From Asterochloris sp. CNOR1 (taxonomy: Eukaryota > Chlorophyta > Trebouxiophyceae > Trebouxiales > Trebouxiaceae), in the NCBI GenBank assembly GCA_963969365.1, contig OZ017747.1:186001-250000 (forward strand): a DNA stretch of 64,000 nucleotides, written 5' to 3'. Shown here piece by piece: positions 46,001 through 57,900 of this stretch. A model generated the notes under the pieces. It was not told the DNA's origin, did no database searches, and was given only the letters and a program-made list of their open reading frames with translations. The stretch's first letter is position 1; every line of letters starts with the position of its first letter. The position numbers and the translations under genes were made by a program.

Positions 46001-49000
46001 CTTGGACAGCAGTGGTGCCCTCGGGCTGCGCGCAGCCTCAAACCCACCGCTGTAGAAGCCAGCATCAAGCTGCGATGTGCCTGCAGGGGGCGCTGACCTG
46101 CCTGAGGGATCCAGCAAGATTGTGGTTGCTGCACTCAGGCCAGGTCATGGTGTAGTGAGTTGCAGCGCCACCCAAAATCTGCCATTAGTGCTATTAAAGA
46201 CCCTGCGAGGAGGGGTGGGGCTCCCTCATGTGGATGGTCAAGCTGTGAGGCGCAATCCAGAGCAGCACATGTCAAGCTCTCCAAAGATAGAACCCATTGC
46301 AGCAGGGCAAAAGCAGGGCGTACACTAGATCCCGCAAGCCATCACGTCGCCAAACTCAGTCTGCAGCAGTGCCAACATTTTCAGCAGGAGCCCCATCAGC
46401 TGTCAATTGGCACCTACAGCACAGCTGTGCAGGGAAGCAATTTGCAGCTGCATCCGCACCTGACTGCCCGTCATCAGCGTCCACCAGAGCCTCAGCCCGC
46501 CCAGTCAGCTGGAGCACCAACGCTCGCAGGGGCGCGCCTGTGGGGAAGTGGTGCTGAGCCATGGCTGCAGCCGTCTCCAGGAAGGCTTTTTCGTTGACGT
46601 GCCGCGCCAGCAGGAGCGCTGGGCCCCACAGGCGCCCCTCCCTTGCCACCCTGCAGACAAGGCGTAAATTTATTGGCAAGGAACCTCAGTTGCGTTTGGC
46701 ACCGTGCTATGCCCTCGTCACACCCTCAACCGCCCCCTGCCATCCTGCAGGCGGCGTGCAGACTTCAACAGCAAAGCACTTCATGGCAGCCATCAGTTGC
46801 AGCCTCACTGGGTGCTGCAAGGACTAAAACCCCTCAGCAGCTCCTATGCCTGGGCCAGCTGTCCAGCAACAAGCAAGTGTCTCAGCAGTCAGTGGCAGCC
46901 TCACAAGAAGCCTGCGAGGCCCGCCCCCCGCATAGCTCCTGCTCCCGGCAGCTGTCCAGCACTTGCCAAGACCTCTCGGCCATCAGTCGCAGCCTCACTG
47001 AGCGCCTGCAAAAATCGCCCTGCTCTCCTTCCCCCTTCCCCCATGCACAATTTGTTAGCAGCAGACAACATCAATCGGTCATCCCCAGCAGCCTCACTTG
47101 AGTGCCTCCAGACGGTGGCCCCCCATGAGCAGCACCTGCACCTGGGCAGCTGTTCCCTGCAGCTCAGCATCGCTGGTGGCTGCCTGCAGGACGGTGCCCA
47201 CTGCCGGCCACTGCTGAGGACCCTGCTCTGCGCCAGCTGCTGCCAGCTCTGGAACCAGGATTCTGGCCAGCTGAGCTTCTGCAGGCCAGCAGCAGTTGGG
47301 ACGGCTCAGGGGTGAGCCTCTGCAGGCCAGCAGCAGGTAGACAGCTCGGACGTGAGCCTGAGGAGGAGGCTCCCTTGTGGCATTCATGTGGCCATTGTCA
47401 ACAGATGGACACCTCAGAGGAGGTTCCTTGTGCATTCATATGGCGGGACAGACACCAGAGAGACAGGGTTGCAGCTGCCGACGACAGCATGGAGCCCCGT
47501 GCAGCCCTTCACAGCAGTTCCCTCCCAGCAAGACCGATGGGAGCATCCATGTGTTGGGAAATTGCATTGAACAAAAGCAAGTACTGCAGGCTGGGCAACA
47601 ACCAGGCAGTGCAAGATGCCAGCCCCCAAACAAGGGGGCCTCTTTGAGTGGGGGGGTGTGTCCACAGGCACGCTTGCTGAAATCACGCCGGGTGCTGTGC
47701 TGGCAGCACTAGACTTATCAAGCGGGCGGGCTTCTGCTCACATCAACTGCATGAGTAGTTGACACCAAGCACCTCACTAATGACTGAAAAGGTGACGATC
47801 ATTGTTTGCCACAATTGCAATGAACCACCCCACCTGGCTTCTTGTCACTGAGGCCTTCTGCCAGCAGCGCAGACGGCGGCGACTGCAGCTGCCCCCGGTG
47901 AGCGCACAGCAGGCCCAGCACCTGCCACAGCATGCGCAGCGTGGCGGGGTGCCGGCACTCTGGGGAATCGTCAGCCACAGCCTCAGCGCGGTCGATGCAG
48001 AACCTTGCCACCTGCAGCGATGGCAGCGTGGCACCGAACATCAGGCAGCAGACATGAGGGCAGAGCTGCAAGCCCTGGAGCTGCCGCATAGAGCTGCCAC
48101 AGAGTAAAGCTGCTGCCTACAGCTGCTACAGGCAGGCCATGGAGCCGCTCGCCATGCTGCTCAGCAGAGGGAGGCTGGCTGTAGGCATGTGCGAGAGGCT
48201 GCTGCAGCACAGCTTGGCGTGCAAGGCTGGACTCGCTGCAGCGTGGCAGGTTCCACCAGGAAGGAAGCAGCATGCCTCACCACATCCTTGGAAGAGCTGG
48301 GCAGCAAGGGCCCAGGAAACCTCTCCATCCTGGCTGGATAGCTGTCCTCCACGCCACCCTGCAATAAGACAGCCTTCTCATTTCAACCAGCGGACAGGCT
48401 TCACTGCACAATGATATGGCCCAGGGAAGGGCTGCCTGCTGTGCAGTGCACATCTGTGCAGACGTCCCAGGCATGCAGGGCAGTGGCCTGCCAGCAGGCA
48501 AGCAAATTGCAACGATGGAGCAGCAGGGCAGGCAAAGGTGATTTTGTTGGCCGCTGATGTGGCCATGCGGGCCACACAGGGCAACAGCAGCAAGCGGGAG
48601 AGACCCCTTAGGGAGCGGCGCAGGGGGCTGGCAGCCATGTTGCCCACCGTGTGGGCTGCATGCGGCTGCGCCGTTGCCACATCGCCGGCCAGAGATGAGC
48701 CCTTGCACCAGTGCAGGGTGCCTCCAAGACCACCCTCCATGTCAAAGGAGACGTGATCTGCAGCGGCGGCAGGCAGGGCTGGTGCGTTGCTGCACTGTCA
48801 GTGCAATCTTTCACGTTTCCAGTCATCAAGGAAGGGGCTAGCAGCGGCCCAAGACGCCACAGTACGACGCCTGAACACTGCTGTAAGTGAGCAGCTTGAG
48901 CATAGCTGAGAATGACCAAGTCGAATATGGCAGCACCAGCTGCCCATGCAAGGGCCAGCAGACTCACTCAGGACGGTAGAGGACTGCCACAGCAGGGACC

Positions 49001-52000
49001 TGCCGGCAAAGCCCAGCGCCATGAGAGCGATGGGAGGCCGTCCATCCGGGCTGCGCACCGCCGTGTCCACCGTCGTGGGGTACCCATACAGCGAGGCAGC
49101 AGGCTGGGCCGCCCCGTGCTGGTCCCATCCAAGCCCAGCAGCTGCGAGCGGGTACTGGGCAAAGGGGGTGTGCAGGTCCTGGGAACCCTGCTGTGAGTCA
49201 TGCCCCCGCTGGTGGGAGCTGCCGTCCCAGCCGGCGTACTGCTGGGAGGGCGTGCCCTGGGCAGCCCAGGGGTTGGCGGGCTGCTGGGGCTGCTGCCAGC
49301 TGCTGCTGGTCCCTTCAGCCCACTGGCCCCAGCTGTGGGCGTCAGAGCCAGCAGGCAGGTGCTCCTGTCCCTGCACCTGCGGCCCACGCCAAGCGCCCTC
49401 AGCCTGCTGGGCCCAGCTGCTGTGGGCGTCAGGGGGACCAGGCACAGGTCCCTCCTGCCCAGGCTGCTGCTGCTCAGGCCAGACAGGCTGGCCAGCAGCA
49501 CCACCAGCAGCGCCTGAAGGCTGCTGGTGCGGGGCGTCCCCATGCAGAGGAATCTCGTGCTCAGGCCAGTCTGGCATGCGTGGAGTGCCTCCTGTGCTCT
49601 GCCCTTGCAGCCCAGCCGGATCAGCCTCTGGGAGAGCCCAGAAGTGGCCACCATCAGCGGCGCGCTGCTCCGCCCCCTGATGCTCGCCGTGGCCCTGCTC
49701 CAGCTGCCCATGTCCTGAAGACAGCTCACTGCCTGGCTCAGCAGCAGCCAAGACTGGCTGATTGGGCCGCAGCCAGGGTTTGAGACTCTGGCCCTCTGTG
49801 ATCGGCCCGCCGTCCAGCCGCCCACTGCGCTGAGCAACCTCTGGTACAGGCTCCCCCTGGCTGGCATCCTCAGCCTGCCAATGCTGGCCAACTGCAGCAG
49901 GTGAGGCAGCCTGATCGGCAGCTGATGGCTCCTGACTGTCTCCCCCTCCAGGATCATGACTTGGTTCAGACAGGAACCCCGCCCCAGCCTGTGTCTCCGC
50001 TTGATCATGCCCCTCCACCTCAGCCAGCCAGGGCAGCTGCGCAGGGCCTGCTCCAGAGCCTATGACAGCAGCAGGGAGAGCTGCCCTGCCTGGCGGCGGC
50101 TCAACTTGGCTGTGCCAGGGCAGCTGGTGCTCTCCCTGTGGCTGCGGCAGCGTGTCAGATTTGCTGGTCCAGGGCAGCAGGTGCTGTCCCTGCGGCTGCG
50201 CCTGCTGCAGCCAGTCCAGCTCGTCCCCCGCAGGGGAGGGCTCAGACAGGTCCCACTGCAGCTGCTGCTCAGTGGCATCCTCCGAAGGTGGATGGTGCAA
50301 GGCCTGTCCTGGCTGCTGCGGCCCCGGCAGATCTGCATGCTGCAGACAGGGCAACAGGGGATGATGGGCACGCATGCAGAATTGCAAGTGGCGAGGCAGA
50401 GGCCGTATGCTGAGCACACCCACTCCCTTGACGTTCAGGGGCTCAGCCCAACTTGCGATGCACTTTGTCCTCGCTTGGGGCCAAGTGACTCACATTTGAG
50501 AGTCATGCCTGCAGCAATGAGCCAGCAGTGGTGCACTGCAACACTGTGCTCACCTGCCGCCCTGGGGAAGAATGTGGGTCCAGCTTCTGCCAGGGCACAG
50601 CAGACTCAGGCAGGCCCTGGGTGACACCCACGGCAGGCCCCACCGCCGCCCAGTCGTGCAGAGAGGGCTGCTGCTCATCAAGCAGGACCTCCTGCATCTC
50701 CTCCAGGGACTGGAAGTGTGCTGGCTGGGGCTCAGCCGGCCTGACACTCTCTGGCAGGTCTGCATGCGCGCTGGCCCCAAGGTCTGGCGTGAAGACAGGC
50801 GCCTGCACATAAGGAAGTATCAGCACAGGTGACCCTTTGCCATGTGAACAATCCCACCATGTGGCCGGCAGGCGAAGCATCACAGGCTCAGAGAAAGAGG
50901 TCGTGGACGGTCTGCCAGAGGCAATGTGCTTGCGACAGGCATGCCAGGGTACACTTGGTGGTGCAGGGCACATTTGCAAGCAGTGATGTATACCTGGCTG
51001 GCAGCAAAGAAGTCTGCATCTGACGCAGGCTCTGCCTCCACAAGGGGCGCCCCAGAGGCTGCTGCAGCAGCAGGGGTGGGCGACCCTGCAGCGACAGATT
51101 GCCGTTGCAAAGCTGTCCAACAGTAGTCTGTTGACCATTGACACCTTCAACGCATGCAGTCGGGCAAAGGTGCTATGATGTTGAGGTGATGAGCTGTTCA
51201 CGCAGTGCCGGCTGCTGCAGCCACCTGCAATACCCATGCAATGCCCCATACAGCAGCAGCACCTCACCTGATGCGAAACTGTCAAAGAAGCCTGCATCGC
51301 TGTCGGCGCCGAAGGGTGAAGCCGCCACATTCAGGGCCGGCGGCGGGGCCAGCGCCAGCGCTCTGAAAGGCAGCGCTGCTGGGAAAGGGGGCCTCATGGA
51401 GGTCCGGAACACAATGCCAGGCAGCCCTGCTGCAGCTGCAGCGCTGTGTGACTGACTGCCAGGCGAATTTGCGTTCCCCGCGGCTGCTGCACCCGCAAAG
51501 GGGTCAGCCAAGCCCTCAGCAGCTGCCGTCTGCTCAGCAGCTGCTGGAGGCTGCAGCCTGATCGGCTTGGGCCTGGCTGCACCCCTGCCGCCTGCACTAG
51601 CCAGCAGCTGCGGCTCTGCAGCAGCCTCTGGCCCCTGCCCTTGCTCCAGGCCAGTGGCTGGAGGCGCTGCCGCCCCAGATCCCGACCCCGCATCAGCTTC
51701 TGAAGCATGGCCAGGCACCAGTGGCTGCACCTCAGACCTGCCGGCCCCAGCCTCTGCATTGCTTGCAGCAGGCTGTGCCTCCTCCAGGCCAGGCCCCACC
51801 TGCTGGGGAGTGTGGCCGCCGTTTGCTGGCCTGTAGTCAACGGCGTCGATGTCTGCAGTCACGGGAGGCTCTGGAGCCAGGCTGGTAGTGCCATCATTGA
51901 TGCCATCATCAGTGCCAGACCGCCCCAGCCCTGCAGCAGCAGGGGCTGCTGCTGTAGTTGCAGGGCCCTCCCCAGCATCCGCTGCCTGACTGCCATGGGT

Positions 52001-52390
52001 GGCAGCAGGTGTCCCTGCATCTTGCTCTGCCAGTGCAGGTGGTCCAGCACTGGTGAGCGGTGGCTGCTGCTGTGTAGCTGGGCCCTGAGCCCCGGCAGGC
52101 CACGCCCCAGCCGCAGCAGAGGGCAACTGCTGCAGTTGAAGCCCTCCTGCCTCTGGAGCTGTCTGGCGTTCGGGTGACAAGATTGGCGGTGCTGGGCGTG
52201 TCACGCTTGGGCTGCCAGGTGGTGGCAGCGCAGGCGCTGGCGGGGCAGCCGGCAACTGGTCAAAGCTGCTGTCTTCTCCAATTGCAGAGAAGAAGTCTTC
52301 ATCTGCCCCTCCTGGTGCGGCGCCCAGTGCCCCAAAAGGCAGTCCAGCAGGCTGTCTCACGTCCCCAAGGTGCTGAAAGGGCAGGTTCAT
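40037..52390 (-). CDS. SEC16: SEC16: ER exit site / COPII scaffold
   Basis: Exons: 52390-51268, 51093-50995, 50805-50554, about 50343-48968, 48757-48648, 48358-48281, 48011-47834, 47282-47098, 46650-46460, 46080-45902, 45641-45473, 45150-44930, 43984-43846, 43520-43426, 42784-42518, 42033-41974, 41619-41472, 40954-40807 and 40240-40037 (stop); about 1,740 residues. Every junction checked keeps phase. The N-terminal part has acidic-aromatic DEDFFSAI, like the start of plant SEC16. The central conserved domain opens with SPDGRPPIALMALGFAGR. The helical ACE/Sec13-binding domain follows: RFPGPLLPSSSKDV, TLRMLWQVLGLL, TAAQVQVLLMGGHRLEAL, GRLWGPALLLARHVNEK, LLSKWRENLAILAGNR, AAHLCFVVGGMPM, QRTEVLEWA, LLYALQLAEYGL. 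The tail has KWLDRTVSKLMG, KLGEENAFFYNEELK and SRYVNTMP. SEC16 organises COPII assembly with SEC13/SEC31 on the ER. An upstream exon is possible: the open frame extends above the ATG, and phase fits a joint to the 52.7-54.2 kb ORF. Confidence 0.88.
40928..41216 (-). repeat. Shadow array of SEC16 exon 40954-40807 acceptor
   Basis: The exon start (plus-strand agcagcagagtcactccctg, then caagcac) is repeated at about 41060, 41128 and 41198 as agcagcacactcgctccctg, agcagcacaggcactccctg and agcagcacagtcgctccccg, with a further partial copy near 41008. The period is about 69 bp. Each copy has a CTGCA-type decoy acceptor. Confidence 0.85.
42518..43105 (-). repeat. Shadow array of SEC16 exon 42784-42518 acceptor
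   Basis: The acceptor region (plus-strand cctgccacctgcag, about 42778) recurs at about 42881 (cctgccacctgctgg), 42974 and 43071, period about 94-103 bp. The linking sequence is also repeated (gcaagaatgcaccttgtgct, twice exactly). Confidence 0.85.
44685..44990 (-). repeat. Shadows of SEC16 exon 45150-44930 3' edge
   Basis: The exon's last 55-60 bases have two diverged intronic copies near 44820-44880 and 44690-44760. They share gcacatgcctgtg (44755, 44870), cagcactcaaatg / cagcattcaggcg, and ctgcaggcagcc (44690, 44823) against ctgtaggcggtcc in the exon. Confidence 0.65.
46798..47165 (-). repeat. Shadow array of SEC16 exon 47282-47098 3' edge
   Basis: The exon's final 65 or so bases and donor (plus-strand gcagcctcacttgagtgcct, 47089) are copied at about 46988 (gcagcctcactgagcgcctg), 46896 (gcagcctcacaagaagcctg) and 46799 (gcagcctcactgggtgctgc). 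Two copies also contain the upstream block gcagctgtccagca that matches exon gcagctgttccctg. All keep CCTCAC, so GTGAGG donors are retained. Confidence 0.85.
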
Positions 52391-52713
52391 GCTCTGCGTG
52401 GGTTGGCTGACTGCAGGGGCATGCAAGCAAGGTGTGTGTCCTTGGGGAACGTCTCCAACTTGCAACTCTGAACATGTTTGGCACAAGGCTGCATTGCAGA
52501 TGGTCAATCATGTTGCTTGTGTATTGCAACACAATGGAGATGCACATTGTTGCAGCGGTTGAAGATTCGGTTGGGACTGACAGCGGGTGGGCAGATACGT
52601 GAGATGGGAGGAGTCCAGGAGTCCCCAGGACTAAGCTGCTTTAGGCATGAGAGCAAACCCCTAGACCAGGCATTTGCTCATTTATCTCGAAAAGTTGCCA
52701 GTGCCTGGCGAGA

Positions 52714-54243
52714 CTACTTTGAAGTTTGGCCGCCGTGATAGGTCAATAACCACCTGAACCCTCTGTTGCATGCCAGTCTGCATTGCAGAGGCTTGCCTGG
52801 CGCCGTTTTGAGGACCTCCTCAGCAGGTCGTCGGCTGGTGTCCTTGACAGGCAGTGCAGCCTGCCTCCCTTGTTCTTCTGCAGGAACCTCTTGCTGCAGT
52901 GCAACAGCCTGCTCAGGCTGCTGGCTGCTTCCGAGCTCATTGCCGAGACCAGCCTGCACTGGTGCGAGAGGCTGTGCCAACCCCTGCAGAGTCGGGGGCA
53001 CATGCTCCTCCACCTCTTCTGTGGGCGCTCCAGGCACAGCAGCTCCGCTGCCTGCCTGGGCTGGCGAGCCCTGCTGCTGAGCGTCCAGCAGGGGGCCACG
53101 AGCACTGTCAGGCTCAGCCGGCTGCGCAGCAGCGGCTGCTGCCCTCCCTCGTCCACCCAGGAGGTCCCTGTGCGTTGGCCGCACAGGCAGCTCGAACAGC
53201 TTGGCGGCGGGCGTACCAGCGGCGCCCCCCGCCGGCGGGGCAAAGCGCCCGGGTCGCTCCCCGAACAGCCCCTGATGAGAGGGCCTGCTGGACAGCCCAC
53301 TGGAGGAGTGGGCACTGCTGCTGCCGCTGTCTCCGGCCTCTTGGGTGGCAGCCGGCTGTGATGCTCCTGCTGGCTCGAGCTTGGCGGCAGGTAGCTTTGT
53401 TTGCAGCACCCCTGCGGCATCGTTGGAGGCAGCAGCTGTCCCAGTGCTCCGCCCGGCCTGAGCAGCAGAGCTCCTCTGGGGGTCTGCAGCCTCAGCCCTC
53501 GTGTCCGTGGGCTGCGCCGAGTCCTCCTCAGACCTTGTGGGCGCTGCTTCACCTGCTGCTGTGTCCCTGCCTGGTGGCCTGCCACGGCCAGCAGCAGAGA
53601 GCCCGCCTGGGGCAACCTCAGATCCTGCTGAGCCCCTGGGCTGGGCATTAGACCCTGCCATTGCATCGTGCCGCCCGGAAGCAACTGGCAGGGTCACCTG
53701 GCGGGACAAGGGAGCCCTGCCAGGCAGCCTGCCACCGCTGACTGCCCTGGCAGGCAACGACTGGCGGGCAGCAGCGCTCCCTGCACCACCAGCTGTAGCA
53801 GCCGCAGGCTGCCTGGAGGCACTTGCCGCAGGGCTGCTGGTGCCCCCCAGCAGGTCCAGCCAATCATCATCCCCAGCAGCACCAGCTGCCCCGGCGCCAC
53901 TGCCACTGCCGCCGCTGCCGGTGTCCAGTGCACTGGCCTGCCTGCTGCCAGAAGCCTGCCTGGCCAGGGCACCGGAGCCACTTGAGCGCCTGCCAGGCGG
54001 CCCGTCAAGGGTGACAGGCTTGCTGTCCTGCCTGCCGCCAGTGAGGGAGCGGCGGGCCCCCGAGGGGTGCCGCGTCAGGCCCGCGCCGCTGCTGCTGCGC
54101 CTGCCGACGTCCTCCCTGGCTGCAGCAGACTGTTCTGTGCTCCCAGAGCTGCTCGTCCTGCTGGGGGCAGCAGGCTGCCGGGTTGCCGCTTTGCCTGCTC
54201 CTGCTCCTGCCTGGCGCCCTGGAGGGGCCTGCACAGGTTGCAT
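52714..54243 (-). CDS. Long low-complexity ORF; probably SEC16 N-terminal exon or a separate gene
   Basis: One open frame of about 510 codons from ATG 54243 to a stop at 52714; the frame continues upstream to 54537. The protein is Ala/Ser/Gly/Arg/Gln-rich with no globular domain, so probably disordered. It contains one acidic-aromatic patch, DDDWLDLLGG, near 53850-53875, similar to the DEDFFSAI, DAGFFDSF and DADFFAAS patches of the adjoining SEC16. Near the end a CCAG|GCAAGC site could act as a GC donor, and its phase matches the SEC16 acceptor just above 52390. That would make this a 5' exon of SEC16, whose N-terminus is long and disordered in many species. The other option is an independent gene. 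I recognise no family. Confidence 0.5.
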   Translation of the reverse strand: MQPVQAPPGRQAGAGAGKAATRQPAAPSRTSSSGSTEQSAAAREDVGRRSSSGAGLTRHPSGARRSLTGGRQDSKPVTLDGPPGRRSSGSGALARQASGSRQASALDTGSGGSGSGAGAAGAAGDDDWLDLLGGTSSPAASASRQPAAATAGGAGSAAARQSLPARAVSGGRLPGRAPLSRQVTLPVASGRHDAMAGSNAQPRGSAGSEVAPGGLSAAGRGRPPGRDTAAGEAAPTRSEEDSAQPTDTRAEAADPQRSSAAQAGRSTGTAAASNDAAGVLQTKLPAAKLEPAGASQPAATQEAGDSGSSSAHSSSGLSSRPSHQGLFGERPGRFAPPAGGAAGTPAAKLFELPVRPTHRDLLGGRGRAAAAAAQPAEPDSARGPLLDAQQQGSPAQAGSGAAVPGAPTEEVEEHVPPTLQGLAQPLAPVQAGLGNELGSSQQPEQAVALQQEVPAEEQGRQAALPVKDTSRRPAEEVLKTAPGKPLQCRLACNRGFRWLLTYHGGQTSK

Positions 54244-54922
54244 TTGCTGGGTGCGGTGCTCAGGAGGTGAAATGGATAAGAAGCATAGGCAGGACCCTGT
54301 GAGCAGGCTGCAGTGGTCCTCACTGAGTCTCCCCTTTGGCGTCAATGCCTTGAGCACCACCAGCTTGCGCCGGACAAGAGGCACACATGCAACTTGAAGC
54401 ACAAGGGACGGCTCGGTGGCAGTGCCAGGGAGCCAGGCAGACATATGTTGAGCTCCAGCGCCATACCAGACCCACCTTTGGCGATGAGCCCCACTCCTCC
54501 CAATCATCCATTGGAGCATCAGGCAGCCAGGATGCAATGTGGTGCTGTGTCTTTGTCAGGTCTCAATCATGCAGGGATGACATTGCTCCCAACCGGAAAA
54601 ATACTCCTGTTGGCATGCACCAGAAAGGGTTGAAAGACCTGGCTCCTGCAAACTGCTTCGAAACGGTGGCGAGGACTCAGTGAGAGACCTCTCCTTGTTG
54701 CCAGACCATATCTGCTCAGCGAAGGGCATCGAGCCGCGGCCTGGCTTTGAGAGGCTTCACATCAACACTGAGTTCCTCAGCTGTGCACAACAGGTGGCAG
54801 TAGAGCTGGGGCAGATCCAGCAGGCAGGTAGAAACCTCTGCCCCCATGCCATGCAGACAGGCTCCGCCTGGTGCCTGCACAACTGTCATCCACAGCCAGC
54901 TTTGCTTTTCTGCTGCACAGGC
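54244..54922. promoter_or_regulatory. Divergent region between the 54-kb ORF and the coiled-coil gene
   Basis: About 680 bp between head-to-head starts. The plus-strand frame of the coiled-coil gene is open back to an ATG at 54680, so the real start and a 5' UTR intron (acceptor tgctgcacag at 54911-54920) are uncertain. No promoter motif recognised. Confidence 0.35.
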
Positions 54923-57900
54923 ATGAAGCGCATGTTCAGGGCCTTAAGGGGCAAGGGCGATGAGGATGGCAGCACGCACAGCAACACCCCTAGGCATGCC
55001 AGCGCCGCAGGGCCAGGCACACTGGAGGGTAGGGGCAGCCAGACGCGCTTTGGCGCACAGCTAACGCGACAGCTGAGCGACCGCCCGGCCGACAAGCGGT
55101 CTGCAAGCTACAATCTGGGAGGCGTCACGTCCGAGGCAGCCACCATTCGGCAGCAGGCCCGCCAGCAGGCAGGGCACCATGATGCCCAGCAGCAGCAGGA
55201 CAGACGGCAGCAGCAGAATTCCCGCACTCACGGCATGAGCATGGCACACCCGCCGGCATCCAGATCGCCTGGCATGCCGGCAGGGTCCTACCCTGCAGCT
55301 CTGGACTCCTATTTCACAGGCTCGGTGGCCAGCGTGCCAGCCAATGTCCAGCTGGAAATGCCGGTGGAGCGCACACGGGTTAGGCACAAGCCTGAGATCG
55401 TGCTGAGCGGGAAAGTGGAGGGAAAGGAGGGGTCCCCCTCTCTGTCCACCCCCTTCAGGCAAGTTGAGCTGCCCGAACAATACTTGGGGCAGTGGCAGCT
55501 TTCAGCATGACCGCCTGTAGCTGTTTGGGCCTGGAAAGCTTGGGCTGTAGTGACCCATATCAATAATGATGCACACAGATCTCCCACTCGTGACATGCGG
55601 CTATGCTGTGCCAGCGGCACGGCGGCCGCAACAAGCACTAGGCAAACAGACTGCGACTTCACCCTGCTGGGCTAGTCTCTTTTGACCGGACTGCAGGCAG
55701 GCACAAAGCCCTGGAGGGTCTCCCCTGCAGCAGCTGGAGTTGAACGGCCACCAGCCAGGGGGCCAGGGCGACCTTGCCAGGCAGCTCAGCGGGCACCAGC
55801 CCCAGCTCAGGCACGCCCGCCCCTGGCAGCCGCAGGAGGACAGGCACCAACCCCGTCCCACGGGGCAGCAGCACCGCTTCCAGGAGGCGTCACCAGCCCC
55901 TGCGCGGCAGCAGCGGCAGTCCAGCAGGCCACAGTCCCGCAGCCGCCTCCCCTCTGACAGGTACGCTGGCTTGCAGATGAGATAACCACAGACGAAAGCA
56001 GGTCACCAAAAGGTGTATGTTTGCAGCAAAGATGCACATTGCGCCATTCAGCCATACTGCTGGGGTGCACACTCCCCTTCTGCAGCCTGGTCTTGACTGA
56101 CAGGTACGCTGGCATGCATGCTTTGGCAGAGAAAAGCTCAAGCGGTACAACAGCAACCACACAAGAGTTGCCTGTGCAGTAGACGCTTGAACTCCTGCCC
56201 TTGGTCTGCTTGACTGCTGGCCTGGGACAGCTGCAAGCTGGTGAGAAAGCCTGCAGGCCGCGTCAGCCTGGCGCATGAGACGGTCACCTTTGCCACCATG
56301 GAGCACCTGCTGACCACCAAATGCTGAGCAGCAGCAACAGCCGGACAGGGCACACCGAAGGACAAGGACGCCTGGTAGCGGCATGACAGCGCACCACCTG
56401 GGTTGGCACAACGTCACCTTGGGGGTGGACAGCTGCATGCGTGTTGCTGCAGGCCTGTGGCGTCACAGACCATCTGGGCACAGGCCAGGGGCAATGCACT
56501 GAGCTGCAGTCTTCGCGCCTGTCCAGGGGGGGGATGCTCCTTGCTGATCCCAAGGCCTCACGCTGCAGACCTGTCACTGGCGTGGCGATGGCGGCCCAGG
56601 CTCGGTACAACCCGTCGCTGCTGCGGAGCATGGACGAGATGACAGTTCTGCAGGCGCAGCAGAGGGCGTCTGCTGGCAACAGCAACGGGGTGCAGACGCC
56701 CTCACAAGGGGCCAAGCAGAGAGGCAGTTGGGAGGGTGGGGACCCTGCAAGGTATGGCGGCCAGCAGCCCTTCAGGCAAGCTGTGGGGCCCGGCACAATG
56801 CATCAGTGGAAGCATGACTTCTGCCGTGCGTGGTTGAAAAGTGGCGGCCTGCAGCCCTACAGGCAAGCTGCAGGGTGGCACCACCTGAAGCCGCCCATTG
56901 GGGCCAGACAACATGCAAGTCTTCAGGCATGTCCTCTGCTGTGCACAGTGGAATATGCTGGCCAGCAGCTCTTCAGGCAGGTCGTGGTCACTCAGAGCAT
57001 GCCTTCTGCCATGCATCGTGGCCAACAGCCATACCAGCAAGCTGCGGGACTGCACAGGCTGCGCCTGCGCTGCAGATGCCATCCATCGGTGCTGAGCAGG
57101 ATGCACTGCTTGCAGCACGCCTCTTGCCATGCTCAGCAGGGCAGAGGCTGTGCAGCTGACCTGTCTGATCCTGCATCATGGTGGCTGCAGTCCAAGCCTG
57201 GCCCTCTGCCGGCCTCGCCTGAGGCAAGGAGTTTGCAGCAGGATGTCTGCTTTGCTACATAGCGCAGGGACCCTCCGGAACATGCTGGGCCATTCACGTC
57301 TTGGACTCACCTCACAATATCTCTCACACACCTTCACACCTTCAGGGACCTCAAGAATGCTCCAGCACCAGCAGCAGCATGCTGCCACAGCCTCCCAGAG
57401 TCCTCACGCCCTGCCCTGCACTGCAGAGACCATGAGGATGCCCCCAGCAGCAGTGTGCTGTCCAGCCCCACCTACAGCACAGCCACCTCCACCTCTCAGC
57501 GCAGCCCCCAGCTCGTCCAGGAGCACAGCAGTCGGGTTGAGCAGGGCAGCCACCGCACCCAGACACCCCCCACCCGCAGGTGACCTGCAGGCACACTTTG
57601 TTGTCCACGACTGCTGCTTAAAGTTGCTGCTTGCTCAGAGCGTGGCAGTCACTGCAGCCCAACCCTTGCCGATGACAAGGAGAGTTCTATGCTGCATTGC
57701 CTATGAACGCTGCTGAAAGCTCATCGCACCCAGACGTGGTGCCTGCAGGCACACGCTACCCAGCCCCAGCGAGGCTGCCACTCCACGGGACCCCTTGCCC
57801 CGCAGCAGGTCGCACAGCAGCCGCCGAGGGCTGGATATTGCTGACCCGCCTCAGGTGGGGCGGCTGCGGGAGGGGCGGCTGCCTGACCAGGCTGCCCCCA

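Noticed and set aside
48946-50624. Plus-strand open frames of up to 240 codons opposite SEC16 exon 50343-48968
   Set aside because: Mirror of a low-complexity coding exon; the minus strand has the conserved SEC16 motif and working splice phases.
52783-54397. Plus-strand open frames of 190-300 codons opposite the 54-kb ORF
   Set aside because: Same composition effect. The minus frame is longer and continuous, though I cannot fully exclude that the plus frames are coding.
56753-57262. Reading the QQPFRQ repeats as coding sequence
   Set aside because: A splice from 56752 to 57346 keeps phase and gives a better downstream protein. The repeats fit the intronic shadow pattern. Kept as a doubt.
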